This document shows positions 1 through 10,652 of a DNA stretch of 64,000 bases, piece after piece. A model generated the notes under the pieces. It was not told the origin of the DNA and searched no databases. It was given only the letters and a program-made list of their open reading frames with translations. The DNA is from Cellvibrio sp. OA-2007 (GTDB lineage Bacteria > Pseudomonadota > Gammaproteobacteria > Pseudomonadales > Cellvibrionaceae): assembly GCF_000953825.1 (NCBI RefSeq), contig NZ_BBUL01000081.1, forward strand, positions 34,911 to 98,910, read 5' to 3'. Numbering within the stretch: position 1 is the stretch's first letter; each line of letters opens with the position of its first letter. The position numbers and the translations under genes are program-made.

Positions 1-984
1 GGTTCAACCCACGCGACCAAGGGTAATTTTAATAATCATATTGGTGTGCCGTTAACCTTGCTGCAGCTTGAAGCCCATCATGAATTTGCGGTAATCGAAA
101 TGGGCGCAAGTGGTCCGGCAGAAATTGAATATCTCTGCTCCCTCGCTAAACCGCAAATCACCATGATTAACAATGTAATGGCCGCGCATATTCAAGGTTT
201 CGGTTCACTGCAAGGTGTGGCGCGCGCAAAAGGTGAAATCTATGCCGCGCTGCCAACAACCGGCACCGCAGTGGTCAATATTGATGATCGCTTTGCACCC
301 GATTGGTTGGCAGCCTTAACGAATCGTAAAGTTATTCGCGTTGCTTATCAAAATCGCGACGCTGATTGTTTTGCACAGGATATTGAGCCAAGCGCAAACA
401 GTATTGAATTTGCTATTAATTTGCAGGGCGCATCAACCCAAGTTAGCGTCAACGCGCAAGGCGAACACAATGTACGCAATGCATTGATGGCTGCAGCTTG
501 TGCATCGGCAGTAGGGGCAACATTGCAACAAATCAAACAAGGTCTGGCGAATTTTGCTCCAGTTGCTGGGCGTATGAGTCGCCATGTCGGTATCAATAAC
601 GCACAGATTATCGATGACAGTTACAACGCTAATCCAGGTTCAGTGCGTGCCGCGATTGATGTGCTTGCGCAAAAATCACAGGGCATTTTGGTGCTGGGTG
701 ATTTGGGTGAATTGGGTACAGAGGCGCCGCAGTTGCACACTGAATTGGGTGAATACGCTCGCGCAAAAAAAATCGCACACTTATTCACTGTCGGTAAGCT
801 GAGTGAAAATGCTAGCCGTGGTTTTGGTGAGGGCGCGCAACATTTTGTCGATCAAGCCAGTTTGGTTGAGCATTTGAAAAAAATTGCAAATAAGGACACC
901 ACTTTGCTTATAAAAGGTTCGCGCAGTGCCGCTATGGATTTAGTCGTGCGCCAGCTCTGTGACTCAGTGGAGGGTGCACACTAA
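1..984 (+). CDS. murF: UDP-MurNAc-tripeptide--D-Ala-D-Ala ligase MurF, 5' truncated by window edge
   Basis: Adds D-Ala-D-Ala to UDP-MurNAc-tripeptide, the last cytoplasmic step of the peptidoglycan precursor peptide. The reading frame is open from base 1, and its first residues ([18 protein letters not shown]) match the conserved MurF segment just after the ATP-binding loop. The GTG at 46 is therefore an internal Val codon, not a start. The P-loop and N-terminal domain lie upstream of the window. The [10 protein letters not shown] motif of the central/C-terminal Mur ligase domains is present. The stop TAA overlaps the mraY ATG by one base, so the two are translationally coupled in the dcw operon. 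Identification is by motif and position and is secure. Confidence 0.97.
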   Translation, partial: GSTHATKGNFNNHIGVPLTLLQLEAHHEFAVIEMGASGPAEIEYLCSLAKPQITMINNVMAAHIQGFGSLQGVARAKGEIYAALPTTGTAVVNIDDRFAPDWLAALTNRKVIRVAYQNRDADCFAQDIEPSANSIEFAINLQGASTQVSVNAQGEHNVRNALMAAACASAVGATLQQIKQGLANFAPVAGRMSRHVGINNAQIIDDSYNANPGSVRAAIDVLAQKSQGILVLGDLGELGTEAPQLHTELGEYARAKKIAHLFTVGKLSENASRGFGEGAQHFVDQASLVEHLKKIANKDTTLLIKGSRSAAMDLVVRQLCDSVEGAH

Positions 985-2066
985 TGCTGTACTGGCTATC
1001 AGAATACTTACAAGAATATCTGCGCAGCTTTGCAGTGTTTCAATATCTCACCGTGCGCGCCATTTTGGGTGTGCTTACCGCATTAGGTATTTCGTTGTTA
1101 ATGGGCCCTTGGTTCATTCGCCGTTTAACGGAATTGCGTATTGGTCAATCGGTGCGCAATGACGGACCGCAATCGCATTTGAGTAAATCGGGCACACCTA
1201 CCATGGGTGGTGCATTGATTTTAGCGGCCATTTTTATCAGTACTTTGTTGTGGGCTGATTTATCCAATCGCTATGTATGGGTAGTGTTAATTGTCACCGC
1301 GATTTTTGGCGCGGTAGGTTGGGTGGATGATTATCGCAAAGTAGCAAAACGCGATTCGCGGGGATTGCCAGCTCGCTGGAAATATTTTTGGCAATCTATC
1401 GCCGGTTTTGGCGCGGCGATTTTTTTGTATTACACCGCACAAAGTCCGGCAGAGACGCAACTCTTTATTCCTTTCTTTAAACATGTCGCGCTTGATCTCG
1501 GGATTTTTTACATCGTCTTTACCTATTTTGTAATTGTGGGCACCAGTAACGCGGTGAACTTAACCGATGGTTTGGATGGTTTGGCGATTATGCCGAGCGT
1601 AATGGTTGCTGGTGCTTTGGCATTAATTGCTTACCTCACTGGTCACTCACAGTTCGCGCAATATTTGCAGATTGCCTACATTCCCGGAGCCGGTGAGCTG
1701 GCGGTTTTTTGTTGTGCATTAGTCGGTGCCGGTTTGGGTTTTTTGTGGTTCAACACTTATCCCGCACAAGTGTTTATGGGTGATGTAGGTGCGCTGGCAT
1801 TAGGTGGAGCTTTAGGTGTAATCGCCGTGATTGTTCGTCATGAAATTGTACTGTTCATTATGGGCGGGATTTTTGTGTTAGAAACTGTATCGGTCATTTT
1901 GCAAGTTGCGTCATTCAAATTAACCGGGCGTCGCATTTTTCGCATGGCGCCAATTCACCATCACTTTGAATTAAAAGGCTGGCCGGAGCCGCGCGTCATT
2001 GTGCGCTTCTGGATTATCACCTTGGTATTGGTATTGATTGGTCTGGCGACATTAAAACTGCGTTAG
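984..2066 (+). CDS. mraY: Phospho-N-acetylmuramoyl-pentapeptide transferase MraY
   Basis: Integral membrane enzyme that transfers phospho-MurNAc-pentapeptide to undecaprenyl phosphate, making lipid I. The 360-residue length is the usual one. About ten hydrophobic segments are visible. Cytoplasmic-loop signatures are present: a DDYRK motif after the third helix, [21 protein letters not shown], and the C-terminal [11 protein letters not shown], which together form the Mg/UDP-sugar active site. It begins at an ATG sharing one base with the murF stop and is followed by murD after about 50 bases. Confidence 0.98.
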   Translation: MLYWLSEYLQEYLRSFAVFQYLTVRAILGVLTALGISLLMGPWFIRRLTELRIGQSVRNDGPQSHLSKSGTPTMGGALILAAIFISTLLWADLSNRYVWVVLIVTAIFGAVGWVDDYRKVAKRDSRGLPARWKYFWQSIAGFGAAIFLYYTAQSPAETQLFIPFFKHVALDLGIFYIVFTYFVIVGTSNAVNLTDGLDGLAIMPSVMVAGALALIAYLTGHSQFAQYLQIAYIPGAGELAVFCCALVGAGLGFLWFNTYPAQVFMGDVGALALGGALGVIAVIVRHEIVLFIMGGIFVLETVSVILQVASFKLTGRRIFRMAPIHHHFELKGWPEPRVIVRFWIITLVLVLIGLATLKLR

Positions 2067-2115
2067 ATTTAAATTAACTATTTTTTTGATACAAGAATAC
2101 AAGAGAGAAAAAACT

Positions 2116-3462
2116 GTGAGCCAAATGATTGCCACCAGCAAAGTAAAAGCGATTATCGGCACCGGCATTACCGGTTTGTCGGTTGCGCGCTTTTTGGCGG
2201 CGCAAGGGCAGGCATTTGTATTATTGGATACTCGCAGCAATCCGCCCAATCTTGCAAAAGTGCAGGAGGAATTTCCAGGAGTTTCGATTATTTGCGGTGA
2301 GCTGGATGTAGATACCTTGCTCGCTTGCGATGAAGTTATTGTCAGCCCCGGTATTGCAATCGCAACGCCTGCCATTGAACAAGCAAAAGTAGCAGGTGTT
2401 TCAGTTGTAGGCGATATCGAATTATTTGTGCGTGCCGCAAAAGCGCCGATAGTCGCTATTACCGGTTCCAATGCCAAAAGTACCGTCACTACATTGGTTG
2501 GTGAAATGGCTAAAACCGCGGGCATCAATGTTGCGGTGGGTGGCAATCTGGGTACACCTGCATTGGAATTATTAAATGATTCCGTTGAACTGTATGTAAT
2601 GGAGCTGTCCAGTTTTCAATTGGAAACCGTCACCAAACTGAATGCAAAAGTGGCGACAATTTTGAATATCAGTGCTGATCATTTGGATCGCTACGAAAAT
2701 ATGCGCGCCTATATTCTCGCCAAATTGCGCGTGTATTTTGGTGCTGAACATATTGTTGTTAACCGTAAAGATGTGCTGACACATCCTCCATTGGCCGCAG
2801 CTGTTAAACCTGTTTTTTTTGGTGGTAATGCGGATTTTGGTGGTTTCGGTTTGATCCAGGATGGCGAGGAGTTCCTCGCAAAAAATCTCACACCATTAAT
2901 GGCTACAAAAGAATTAAAAATTCGTGGTCGTCACAATATGGACAACGCACTTGCTGCGTTGGCACTAGGTGATGCAGCGGGTATTCCTATGGATGCCATG
3001 TTGACTACCTTGAAGCGTTTTGCTGGTTTGCGTCATCGCTGTGAATTTGTCGCCGAAAAAAATGCGGTGGAATTTTATAACGATTCAAAAGGTACCAACA
3101 TAGGCGCAACTCTCGCGGCGATTCAAGGTTTGGCGCGCAACCCGCAACACCTGATTGTGATTTTAGGTGGTGAAGGCAAGGGGCAAGATTTTACCGAACT
3201 GACACCTGCATTGCGTGCGATTAATAGCAAAGTTATTTTGATTGGTCGCGATGCACCTGTTATCGCTGAAGCTATTGGTGATGCTGCGGCAATTATGTAT
3301 GCCGACTCAATGCAGGATGCAGTGAATAAAGCGTTTGCCTCTGCAAATTCTGGCGATGCGGTGTTGTTATCCCCCGCCTGTGCCAGCTTCGATATGTTTA
3401 AAAATTACGAAGATCGCGGTGAGCAATTCTGTTTGGCTGTGCAGGAGTTAATCGCGTCATGA
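2116..3462 (+). CDS. murD: UDP-N-acetylmuramoylalanine--D-glutamate ligase MurD
   Basis: ATP-dependent cytoplasmic ligase adding D-Glu to UDP-MurNAc-L-Ala. The N-terminal nucleotide-sugar domain ([13 protein letters not shown]) comes first, then the ATP loop [10 protein letters not shown] and the central HLDRY motif. The C-terminal domain carries FYNDSKGTN and [13 protein letters not shown] chose the GTG at 2116, behind an AAGAGAGAA stretch, because the family starts a few residues before the first beta strand. An in-frame TTG at 2086 would add ten unlikely residues, and ATG 2125 is the next alternative. The stop overlaps the ftsW ATG in an ATGA arrangement. Confidence 0.96.
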   Translation: MSQMIATSKVKAIIGTGITGLSVARFLAAQGQAFVLLDTRSNPPNLAKVQEEFPGVSIICGELDVDTLLACDEVIVSPGIAIATPAIEQAKVAGVSVVGDIELFVRAAKAPIVAITGSNAKSTVTTLVGEMAKTAGINVAVGGNLGTPALELLNDSVELYVMELSSFQLETVTKLNAKVATILNISADHLDRYENMRAYILAKLRVYFGAEHIVVNRKDVLTHPPLAAAVKPVFFGGNADFGGFGLIQDGEEFLAKNLTPLMATKELKIRGRHNMDNALAALALGDAAGIPMDAMLTTLKRFAGLRHRCEFVAEKNAVEFYNDSKGTNIGATLAAIQGLARNPQHLIVILGGEGKGQDFTELTPALRAINSKVILIGRDAPVIAEAIGDAAAIMYADSMQDAVNKAFASANSGDAVLLSPACASFDMFKNYEDRGEQFCLAVQELIAS

Positions 3463-4658
3463 TTAACGCCACCACCCATATTAACCAAATCCCCTTGAGC
3501 CAGCGTATTGACTGGACACTCATGTGCTTATGGTTGGCACTGATGTCGATTGGTTTAATTATGGTGGCCTCCGCGTCTGTTTCTTTTGCGGCATTGACCT
3601 ATAACGACGCATGGTTTTTTGCCAAACGTCATGCCGTTTATATGCTGCTCGGTATGTTGCTGGCAATTTTCGTTGTGTGCGTACCGATGAGTGTGTGGCA
3701 GCGATATTCAGGGCATTTTTTACTGTTGACTTTTTTCCTGCTGGTCATTGTGTTGATTCCCGGCATTGGAAAAAAAGTTAACGGCAGTCAGCGCTGGTTC
3801 GGTCTGGGTGTAATTTCGATTCAAGTCTCCGAAATTGCCAAGTTCTGTGCGGTGGTATTTTTCGCTAGTTTTTTTGCGCGCCGTTATCAAGAATTACATT
3901 TTGGCTGGCAAGGCTTTTTAAAGCCCTTGATGGTTGTTGGTGTATTTGTTGGTCTGTTATTGCTCGAACCAGATTTTGGTAGCTCAGTGGTATTGAGTGC
4001 AACTGTATTTGCAATGATGTTTATTGCCGGTGTGCGCATGTTGCATTTCTTGTTGCTGATCATTATTGGTGTTGGCGGTTTGGCTGCGGTAGCGGTGCTT
4101 TCACCTTATCGTATGCAGCGCTTGATTACCTTTCTTGACCCCTGGGCAGATCAATTTGACACCGGCTACCAATTGACTCAATCGCTGATTGGTTTTGGTC
4201 GCGGTGAGTGGTTTGGTTTGGGATTGGGGAACAGTTTACAGAAGTTGTTCTTTTTACCTGAAGCCCATACCGATTTTATTTTTGCCATTATTGCCGAAGA
4301 GTTTGGTTTGATTGGCGCCATTGCGCTGTTAGGAATTTTTGGTGCGTTGATCCTGCGTATTTTCAATGTGGCAAAACAAAATTTGGCAGCTGGAAAAATG
4401 TTTCCTGCCTTGGCGACATTTGGCATTGCGATTTTGTTTTCGTTTCAAGTCTTTATCAATATGGGTGTTTCATCTGGATTGCTGCCAACCAAAGGTTTGA
4501 CCTTGCCGTTTATTAGTTATGGCGGCAGTAGTTTGTTGATCTGTTGTGTGTTGATGGCATTTGTAACACGAGTGCAGTGGGAGCTTGCCGGGTTTACCCC
4601 AGCGGTGCCAGAAGTATCAAAACCTTCACGCAGAAGTTTAATGGAGGTCACTACATGA
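3459..4658 (+). CDS. ftsW: Septal peptidoglycan glycosyltransferase FtsW (SEDS family)
   Basis: Polytopic SEDS protein that polymerises lipid II at the septum together with FtsI. The 399-residue product has about ten membrane segments. SEDS signatures are visible: GSQRWFGLG after the early helices, [30 protein letters not shown] in the large periplasmic region, and the C-terminal [14 protein letters not shown]. It overlaps murD by four bases and its TGA overlaps the murG start codon, consistent with one polycistronic dcw message. Confidence 0.97.
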   Translation: MINATTHINQIPLSQRIDWTLMCLWLALMSIGLIMVASASVSFAALTYNDAWFFAKRHAVYMLLGMLLAIFVVCVPMSVWQRYSGHFLLLTFFLLVIVLIPGIGKKVNGSQRWFGLGVISIQVSEIAKFCAVVFFASFFARRYQELHFGWQGFLKPLMVVGVFVGLLLLEPDFGSSVVLSATVFAMMFIAGVRMLHFLLLIIIGVGGLAAVAVLSPYRMQRLITFLDPWADQFDTGYQLTQSLIGFGRGEWFGLGLGNSLQKLFFLPEAHTDFIFAIIAEEFGLIGAIALLGIFGALILRIFNVAKQNLAAGKMFPALATFGIAILFSFQVFINMGVSSGLLPTKGLTLPFISYGGSSLLICCVLMAFVTRVQWELAGFTPAVPEVSKPSRRSLMEVTT

Positions 4659-5761
4659 GTGCGCCAGTTGCACAACCAATATCCGTATTAGTTATGGCGG
4701 GTGGTACCGGTGGCCACGTATTTCCTGCGCTATCTGTTGCCGATGAATTGCGTGCACGGGGCGCCACTATCAATTGGCTGGGAACTGGGCGCGGAATAGA
4801 AAACCGTTTAGTGCCAGCAGCCAATATTCCTCTGCATTTAATTAAAGTGGAAGGCGTGCGCGGTCGCGGTGTTATCGGATTGCTGAAAGCACCGTTTTTA
4901 ATTCTTTATGCCTTGCTGCAAGCAGTACGCATTATTCGTCAAATCAATCCCGATGTTGTGTTGGGGTTTGGTGGCTTTGCTTCCGGCCCTGGTGGCTTGG
5001 CAGCAAAAATGTTGGGCAAACCATTAGTTATTCACGAACAAAATGCGGTAGCGGGAACAACCAATCGTTTATTGGCCAAAATTGCCAATAAAGTGTTAGC
5101 CGCATTTCCGCATGCATTTGGCAGTGCGGGGCGCGAACAGGTTGTTGGCAATCCGGTGCGCACGCAAATAAAAAATATTGCATCTGTACAAGGTCGATTT
5201 GACGAGCGCGCACAACAAAAAATGCCCTTACAGTTGTTGGTGGTGGGCGGCAGTTTGGGCGCAAAAGCGATTAATGAATTGTTGCCAAAAACCTTGGCTG
5301 AATTGCCAATTGCATCGCGCCCGGTAGTTTGGCATCAAACCGGTAAGGGGCATGCAGAAGCGACCACTTCTTTATATATGCAGCATCAGGTTAATGCCAA
5401 AGTAACGGAGTTTATTGATGACATGGCTGCTGCTTACGCTTGGGCGGATTTGGTGATTTGTCGCGCGGGTGCATTGACTGTATCGGAATTAATGATGGCT
5501 GGTGCGGCATCAATCTTAATTCCACTGCCGAGCGCTATTGATGATCATCAAACATTTAATGCAAAAAATTTAACAGAAGCCGGTGCGGGTATTGCACTGG
5601 TGCAAAAAGATTTAACGGCGGAAAAATTGGCCGCCTTGTTATTAACCGAATTAGCTGACCGTAATCACTTGATGTCGATGGCGGAAAAAGCACAGCAATT
5701 GGCCAAGCCAGATGCTGCTGCGCAAGTGGCTGATATTTGTGAGGAGGTAGCCCGTGGATAA
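4655..5761 (+). CDS. murG: Lipid II synthase MurG (UDP-GlcNAc transferase)
   Basis: Peripheral membrane glycosyltransferase (GT28) that adds GlcNAc to lipid I. The start ATG at 4655 is preceded by a good AGGAG-like site (ATGGAGGTC) and overlaps the ftsW stop. The open frame extends upstream, but that part lies inside ftsW. The 368-residue product shows the N-terminal glycine-rich loop [13 protein letters not shown], the [15 protein letters not shown] and [14 protein letters not shown] motifs, and the C-terminal VVGGSLGA and UDP-binding segment [11 protein letters not shown] followed by [10 protein letters not shown]. The 3' end overlaps murC by eight bases. Confidence 0.97.
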   Translation: MSAPVAQPISVLVMAGGTGGHVFPALSVADELRARGATINWLGTGRGIENRLVPAANIPLHLIKVEGVRGRGVIGLLKAPFLILYALLQAVRIIRQINPDVVLGFGGFASGPGGLAAKMLGKPLVIHEQNAVAGTTNRLLAKIANKVLAAFPHAFGSAGREQVVGNPVRTQIKNIASVQGRFDERAQQKMPLQLLVVGGSLGAKAINELLPKTLAELPIASRPVVWHQTGKGHAEATTSLYMQHQVNAKVTEFIDDMAAAYAWADLVICRAGALTVSELMMAGAASILIPLPSAIDDHQTFNAKNLTEAGAGIALVQKDLTAEKLAALLLTELADRNHLMSMAEKAQQLAKPDAAAQVADICEEVARG

Positions 5762-7187
5762 TTCTATGCAGACATCCATTGGTCATTGTGTGCCGGAAAT
5801 GCGCCGTATTCGCCGCATTCATTTTATTGGGATTGGTGGTGCCGGTATGAGTGGCATTGCCGAGGTGTTGTTGAATCAAGGTTACGAAATTTCTGGTTCG
5901 GATATTAAAGAGTCGAGCGTCACTGCGCGTTTGGCTAACAAGGGCGCAAAAGTATTTATCGGTCATTCAGCGGATAACGTGCGCGATGCTGATGTGGTGG
6001 TGAACTCCAGCGCAGTGAATGAGAGCAATCCGGAAATGCTGGGCGCGCGCGAATCGCGCATTCCGATTGTGCGCCGCGCCGAAATGTTGGGCGAATTAAT
6101 GCGCTATCGCCACGGCATCGCCGTTGCGGGTACGCACGGCAAAACCACCACGACTAGTTTGTTGGCTTCCATTTTGGCTGCGGCAAAACAAGACCCGACT
6201 TTTATTATCGGCGGTTTGGTTAATAGTACCGGTACTAATGCGCAACTCGGTGCGAGCCGCTATTTAGTCGCCGAAGCCGATGAGAGCGATGCATCGTTTT
6301 TACATTTGCAACCGATGGTTGCGATTGTGACTAATATCGATGCAGACCATATGGAAACTTACGGCGGCGATTTTTCCAAACTGAAAAAAACCTTTATCGA
6401 ATTTTTGCACAACTTGCCGTTTTATGGTTTGGCAGTGCTCTGCGGTGAAGACCCGGTGATCCGCGACATTATTCCAGATGTGTCGCGTCCGATTTTGACT
6501 TACGGCTTTAGTGATAACTGCGACTTCCGCGCAATCAACATCAAACAAGACAAAATGCATTCCGAGTTTGATGTGTTGCGTCCAGGCCATGAAAAGCCGT
6601 TGCATATTCGCATTAACATTCCCGGCATTCACAATGTGTTGAATGCAACATCCGTTATTGCTGTGGCGACTGATGAAGGGATCAGTGACGAAGCGATTCA
6701 AGCTGGCCTTGAAAATTTCCAGGGTGTTGGTCGCCGTTTTCAAGTTTACGGCAACTTCCCCGTGGGAGATGGTGAAGCCATGTTGGTGGATGATTACGGT
6801 CATCACCCGCGCGAAGTTGCTGCTGTGATTAAGGCGGTGCGCGATGGCTGGCCGGATCGCCGTTTAGTCATGATTTATCAACCGCATCGTTATACACGTA
6901 CCCGCGATCTTTATGAAGATTTTGTTGAAGTACTTTCGACTGCAGATGCGTTGGTGATGCTGGAAGTGTACAGCGCGGGTGAGGATGCAATTCCCGGTGC
7001 AGACAGCCGTCATCTCTGCCGCAGTATTCGCGCGCGCGGTGTGATCGAACCGATTTTTGTGGAAACGGTAGACGGTGTTCCCGCAATAGTAAAAGACATA
7101 GTGCGCGCGGGTGACATAGTGATTACTCAAGGCGCAGGTAATGTGGGTGTTTTATCCCCTGAATTAGCAAAACGACAATTGCGTTAG
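5754..7187 (+). CDS. murC: UDP-N-acetylmuramate--L-alanine ligase MurC
   Basis: ATP-dependent ligase adding L-Ala to UDP-MurNAc, the first peptide-forming step. The GTG start at 5754 follows GAGGAGG at 5741-5747 and lies inside the end of murG. The 477-residue protein shows the Rossmann loop [15 protein letters not shown], the ATP loop [13 protein letters not shown], the [10 protein letters not shown] motif, [12 protein letters not shown], and [10 protein letters not shown] at the start of the C-terminal domain. Length is typical. It is followed after 11 bases by ddl. Confidence 0.97.
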   Translation: MDNSMQTSIGHCVPEMRRIRRIHFIGIGGAGMSGIAEVLLNQGYEISGSDIKESSVTARLANKGAKVFIGHSADNVRDADVVVNSSAVNESNPEMLGARESRIPIVRRAEMLGELMRYRHGIAVAGTHGKTTTTSLLASILAAAKQDPTFIIGGLVNSTGTNAQLGASRYLVAEADESDASFLHLQPMVAIVTNIDADHMETYGGDFSKLKKTFIEFLHNLPFYGLAVLCGEDPVIRDIIPDVSRPILTYGFSDNCDFRAINIKQDKMHSEFDVLRPGHEKPLHIRINIPGIHNVLNATSVIAVATDEGISDEAIQAGLENFQGVGRRFQVYGNFPVGDGEAMLVDDYGHHPREVAAVIKAVRDGWPDRRLVMIYQPHRYTRTRDLYEDFVEVLSTADALVMLEVYSAGEDAIPGADSRHLCRSIRARGVIEPIFVETVDGVPAIVKDIVRAGDIVITQGAGNVGVLSPELAKRQLR

Positions 7188-7198
7188 AGGTTAATGAA

Positions 7199-8173
7199 GT
7201 GATGCAAGCAGTAACTCTGCCGATTAGCGAAACGTTAAAACTACAATTGGGCCGTGTAGGTGTGCTCTTTGGTGGCTTGTCGGCTGAACGGGAAATTTCG
7301 CTACAAAGTGGCGCAGCGGTGATCGCAGCGTTGGTTGAAGCAGGCGTTGATCATGTTGCAATCGATGTGGGCAATAACATTATTGCCGATATCCAAGCGG
7401 CAAAAATTGATCGCGCTTTTCTGATATTGCATGGCCCCGGCGGTGAAGATGGCCGCATCCAAGCGCTGCTTGAATTTTTAAATATTCCTTACACCGGCAG
7501 CGATGTTGCGTCATCGGCCTTGGCAATGGATAAGTTGCGCACCAAACAATTGTGGCGCGGCATTGATATCAATGGGCGGCAGGGATTGTCTACTCCGGAA
7601 TTTGCGGTGCTCACCCAAGGTTCGGATTTTGCCAAAGTACTGGCCACTTTGGGTGGCGATGTAATGGTAAAGCCCGCCAATGAGGGTTCCAGCATCGGCA
7701 TGTCGCGAGTGAATACTGCGGCCGAATTGGAAACGGCATTCCAAAAAGCAGCGCAATACCAAGGCAGTGTATTGGTTGAGCGATTGATTGTGGGGGCTGA
7801 ATACACAGTCGCTATTTTGGATGGTGAGGCATTGCCGCCAATCAAATTGGAAACTGACCATACGTTTTATGATTTCAACGCAAAATATATTGCTGACGAT
7901 ACTCGTTACTTGTGCCCTTGCGGTTTATCTGCTGAGAAAGAACAGGAATTAAAAACGCTCGCGCTCAATGCATTTAATGCTGTCGGCTGCCGTGGTTGGG
8001 GGCGAGTGGATGTTATGGCCGATATGCAGGGCAATTTCTATTTGCTTGAAGTCAATACTGCGCCGGGAATGACCAGCCATAGTTTGGTGCCAATGGCAGC
8101 CAAGGCCGTCGGTCTGTCATTTGCAGAATTAGTACTTAAAGTGTTGTGCGCAAGTCTTGCGGTAAAAGTGTAA
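7199..8173 (+). CDS. ddlB: D-alanine--D-alanine ligase
   Basis: ATP-grasp enzyme that makes D-Ala-D-Ala, the substrate of MurF. Visible motifs are GGLSAEREISLQSG near the N terminus, HGPGGEDGRIQALLE, PYTGSDVASSALAMDK, the ATP-grasp lysine region VMVKPANEGSSIGMSRV, and the Mg-binding end LLEVNTAPGMTSHSLVP. The start is GTG 7199, eight bases after AGAGG; ATG 7202 is an equal alternative. At 324 residues it is slightly longer than most DdlB enzymes. Its dcw position between murC and ftsQ supports the B-type name. Confidence 0.96.
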   Translation: MMQAVTLPISETLKLQLGRVGVLFGGLSAEREISLQSGAAVIAALVEAGVDHVAIDVGNNIIADIQAAKIDRAFLILHGPGGEDGRIQALLEFLNIPYTGSDVASSALAMDKLRTKQLWRGIDINGRQGLSTPEFAVLTQGSDFAKVLATLGGDVMVKPANEGSSIGMSRVNTAAELETAFQKAAQYQGSVLVERLIVGAEYTVAILDGEALPPIKLETDHTFYDFNAKYIADDTRYLCPCGLSAEKEQELKTLALNAFNAVGCRGWGRVDVMADMQGNFYLLEVNTAPGMTSHSLVPMAAKAVGLSFAELVLKVLCASLAVKV

Positions 8174-8197
8174 TGACTAATTGCTGCGTGAAAAAAT

Positions 8198-9304
8198 ATG
8201 CGTGATATGAGAGGCGAACGCATCGAGCCGCGCATAGGTGCTGAACGGCGCGACGCTGAAGCGGTGAAATCGGCGCGGCGCAATCGCGCTACTGAAGCGA
8301 CGCACGATAATCACAATGAGCCAGTTGCGGAGACGCGCATAGTGCGCGATGTGTTATTGGAAGGTTCGTCATCGCGCTATATCGCGCCTGATTTGCCCGT
8401 TGCTAGGCAAGATGGGGCTGCAAAACGTGAACGTGGTTATGCCAAGGCATCACCGCAAGGGCGAAGAGAGCGAGAGCCGAGGCAAACAAGCGCGCAATCC
8501 GGAAACAACGCTTGGTACTCATGGCGTTTTTCTTGGGTGAATCGCAAATTGGGTACGGTTATTTTTGTAATCGCACTGTGTTTTGGAATCTATTGGGTGA
8601 GTGGCCCTGTTGCCAAAGTGTTTGAGCGGCCGATTAAAAGCGTGGTAGTGGAAGGGGAATTTAATTTCATCACAAAACAGCGCGCGACTGAGCTTATCGG
8701 CAACGAAATTGACGATGACTTTTTACAGCTTGACTTGATGCGACTAAAAAATGCATTGCTTAGCGATCCTTGGGTTGAAAGTGTGACGTTAAATCGCCGC
8801 TGGCCGGACACCTTAGTTGTTAAGGTTTCCGAGCAAAAACCGATTGCCCGGTGGGGGGATGGTTTTTTAAATCAGCGTGGAGAGATTGTTTTGATTGATG
8901 AGGCAAGCAAGCTTTCGGGCTTGCCTTGGTTGCAAGGAAGTGAAGCGGATGCGCCAGAAATTTTGCAGCAATATCAGGATTTATCCCAGCTTTTGCGCTC
9001 GCGTGGACTGGAAGTGATCGCATTAAAGTGCGATAACAAAAAATCATGGCGTTTAACGATAAAAAATCATGTAGAAATTGCACTTGGACGCGATCAAGTG
9101 ATGGAAAAAATGCGTAGATTTGTTACTGTATACGACACGCATTTGGGTAATGTTTGGCAGGATGTAAAAGCGATAGATTTGCGATACACAAACGGAGTTG
9201 CGGTGCGTTGGGTAACAGACTCTGCGATGGCAAAAAAGTACATAAAAAGCCAAGCGCAAGTAAGTTTGCCCACTCCAGCAGCCTCGGTTATTCCACACAA
9301 TTAA
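8198..9304 (+). CDS. ftsQ: Cell division protein FtsQ with long cytoplasmic N terminus
   Basis: Bitopic divisome protein linking FtsB/FtsL to early division proteins. A single membrane helix (VIFVIALCFGIYWVSG) lies at about residues 121-136. It is followed by a POTRA domain (SVVVEGEFNFITKQRATELI, then LKNALLSDPWVESVTLNRRWPDTL) and the beta domain (ARWGDGFLNQRGEIV). The cytoplasmic part before the helix is about 118 residues, Arg-rich and low-complexity, far longer than the short tail of E. coli FtsQ; the total of 368 compares with about 276 residues there. ATG 8198 has no strong ribosome site, and ATG 8207 is possible. Confidence 0.94.
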   Translation: MRDMRGERIEPRIGAERRDAEAVKSARRNRATEATHDNHNEPVAETRIVRDVLLEGSSSRYIAPDLPVARQDGAAKRERGYAKASPQGRREREPRQTSAQSGNNAWYSWRFSWVNRKLGTVIFVIALCFGIYWVSGPVAKVFERPIKSVVVEGEFNFITKQRATELIGNEIDDDFLQLDLMRLKNALLSDPWVESVTLNRRWPDTLVVKVSEQKPIARWGDGFLNQRGEIVLIDEASKLSGLPWLQGSEADAPEILQQYQDLSQLLRSRGLEVIALKCDNKKSWRLTIKNHVEIALGRDQVMEKMRRFVTVYDTHLGNVWQDVKAIDLRYTNGVAVRWVTDSAMAKKYIKSQAQVSLPTPAASVIPHN

Positions 9305-9317
9305 TTGATTAAGAAAA

Positions 9318-9351
9318 TTGCCAGTTGCTTGAATTGGCTAACTACTGGCAA
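9318..9351 (+). other. Small stem-loop upstream of ftsA
   Basis: In the 60-base gap between ftsQ and ftsA, TTGCCAGT and ACTGGCAA form a perfect 8-bp inverted repeat around an 18-base loop. It ends two bases before the AGAGG ribosome site of ftsA. There is no T-tract, so it is not a classical terminator. It could modulate ftsA translation or processing; that role is inference. Confidence 0.3.
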
Positions 9352-9364
9352 AAGAGGTTTATGA

Positions 9365-10603
9365 ATGGCAAACGCTAGCGACAACAAAATGATCGTAGGC
9401 TTGGATATAGGCACATCCAAAGTTGTTGCTATCGTCGGCGCGATTACCCCAGAAGGGCAGCTGGAAATTGTAGGTATAGGTTCGCATCGTTCCAATGGAT
9501 TGAAAAAAGGGGTGGTGGTGAATATCGAATCGACAGTTTTATCGATTCAACGCGCAGTGGAAGAGGCGGAGTTAATGGCCGGTTGCCAAATTCACTCTGT
9601 TTATGCGGGAATCGCCGGTAGTCACATTCGCAGTTTGAATTCGCATGGAATTGTGGCAATTCGGGATCGCGAAGTGTTTTCCCAGGATCTGGAGCGCGTG
9701 ATCGATGCCGCACAAGCAGTTGCGATTCCTGCGGATCAAAAAATCCTGCACATTTTACCGCAAGAGTTTTTAATTGATGATCAAGACGGCGTAAAAGAGC
9801 CTTTGGGAATGTCGGGTGTGCGCTTGGAAGCTAAGGTGCATTTGGTGACTTGCGCAGTCAATGCGGCACAAAACATTGAAAAGTGTATTCGTCGCTGTGG
9901 TTTGGAAGTTGAAGACATCATTCTGGAGCAGTTGGCTTCAAGTTATTCGGTGTTAACCGACGATGAAAAAGAGCTGGGTGTCTGTGTAGTTGATATCGGC
10001 GGTGGTACTACCGACATCGCGATTTTTAAAGACGGTGCGATTCGTCATACCGGAGTGATTCCGATTGCGGGTGATCAGGTGACCAATGACATCGCCATGG
10101 CATTGCGCACTCCGACTCCTAATGCTGAAGAAATCAAAATTAAATATGCCTGCGCGCTAGCTAAACTAACCAGTCCAGATGAAACCATTAAAGTGCCGAG
10201 TGTTGGCGATCGCCAACCGCGCGATTTATCTCGCCAAGCATTGGCGGAAGTTGTTGAACCGCGTTACGACGAATTGTTTACCTTGATTCAGGCGGAGCTG
10301 CGCCGCAGTGGTTATGAAGACTTAATTGCAGCGGGTATTGTTTTGACCGGTGGCACTTCCAAAATGGAAGGTGTTATCGAATTGGCCGAAGAAATTTTCC
10401 ATATGCCGGTCAGGCTCGGTGCCCCGCAAAATATTCGCGGTTTGTCCGACATTGTGAATAATCCCATTTATTCAACGGGTGTAGGTTTACTGATTTACGC
10501 CATGAAGCAACAACAGGGCAGTGGGCGTGCATCGTCCACCGCCAAAGAATCGCAAGGTTCAATTTTCAGCAAGATTAAAAAAATATTTCAGAGCAATTTT
10601 TAA
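9365..10603 (+). CDS. ftsA: Cell division actin homologue FtsA
   Basis: Actin-fold ATPase that tethers FtsZ to the membrane and recruits later divisome proteins. ATG 9365 lies behind AGAGG; an out-of-frame ATG sits at 9361. The 412-residue protein shows the phosphate-1 motif IVGLDIGTSKVVAIVG, the phosphate-2 motif VVDIGGGTTDIAIF, the adenosine motif GIVLTGGTSKMEG, and the C-terminal amphipathic membrane-targeting helix SIFSKIKKIFQSNF. The length is typical. Confidence 0.97.
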   Translation: MANASDNKMIVGLDIGTSKVVAIVGAITPEGQLEIVGIGSHRSNGLKKGVVVNIESTVLSIQRAVEEAELMAGCQIHSVYAGIAGSHIRSLNSHGIVAIRDREVFSQDLERVIDAAQAVAIPADQKILHILPQEFLIDDQDGVKEPLGMSGVRLEAKVHLVTCAVNAAQNIEKCIRRCGLEVEDIILEQLASSYSVLTDDEKELGVCVVDIGGGTTDIAIFKDGAIRHTGVIPIAGDQVTNDIAMALRTPTPNAEEIKIKYACALAKLTSPDETIKVPSVGDRQPRDLSRQALAEVVEPRYDELFTLIQAELRRSGYEDLIAAGIVLTGGTSKMEGVIELAEEIFHMPVRLGAPQNIRGLSDIVNNPIYSTGVGLLIYAMKQQQGSGRASSTAKESQGSIFSKIKKIFQSNF

Positions 10604-10652
10604 CCAAATTTATTTCACAGATTGAGTCAAGGGAAACAAAAGGGGTGTGGCC

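Noticed and set aside
46..60. Apparent start codon of murF at 46
   Set aside because: The frame is open to base 1 and the preceding residues are conserved MurF sequence, so this is an internal Val codon and the gene begins outside the window.
6300..6806. Antisense open frame (168 codons) opposite murC
   Set aside because: Shadow of a well-conserved gene; composition and lack of a start signal do not support a protein.
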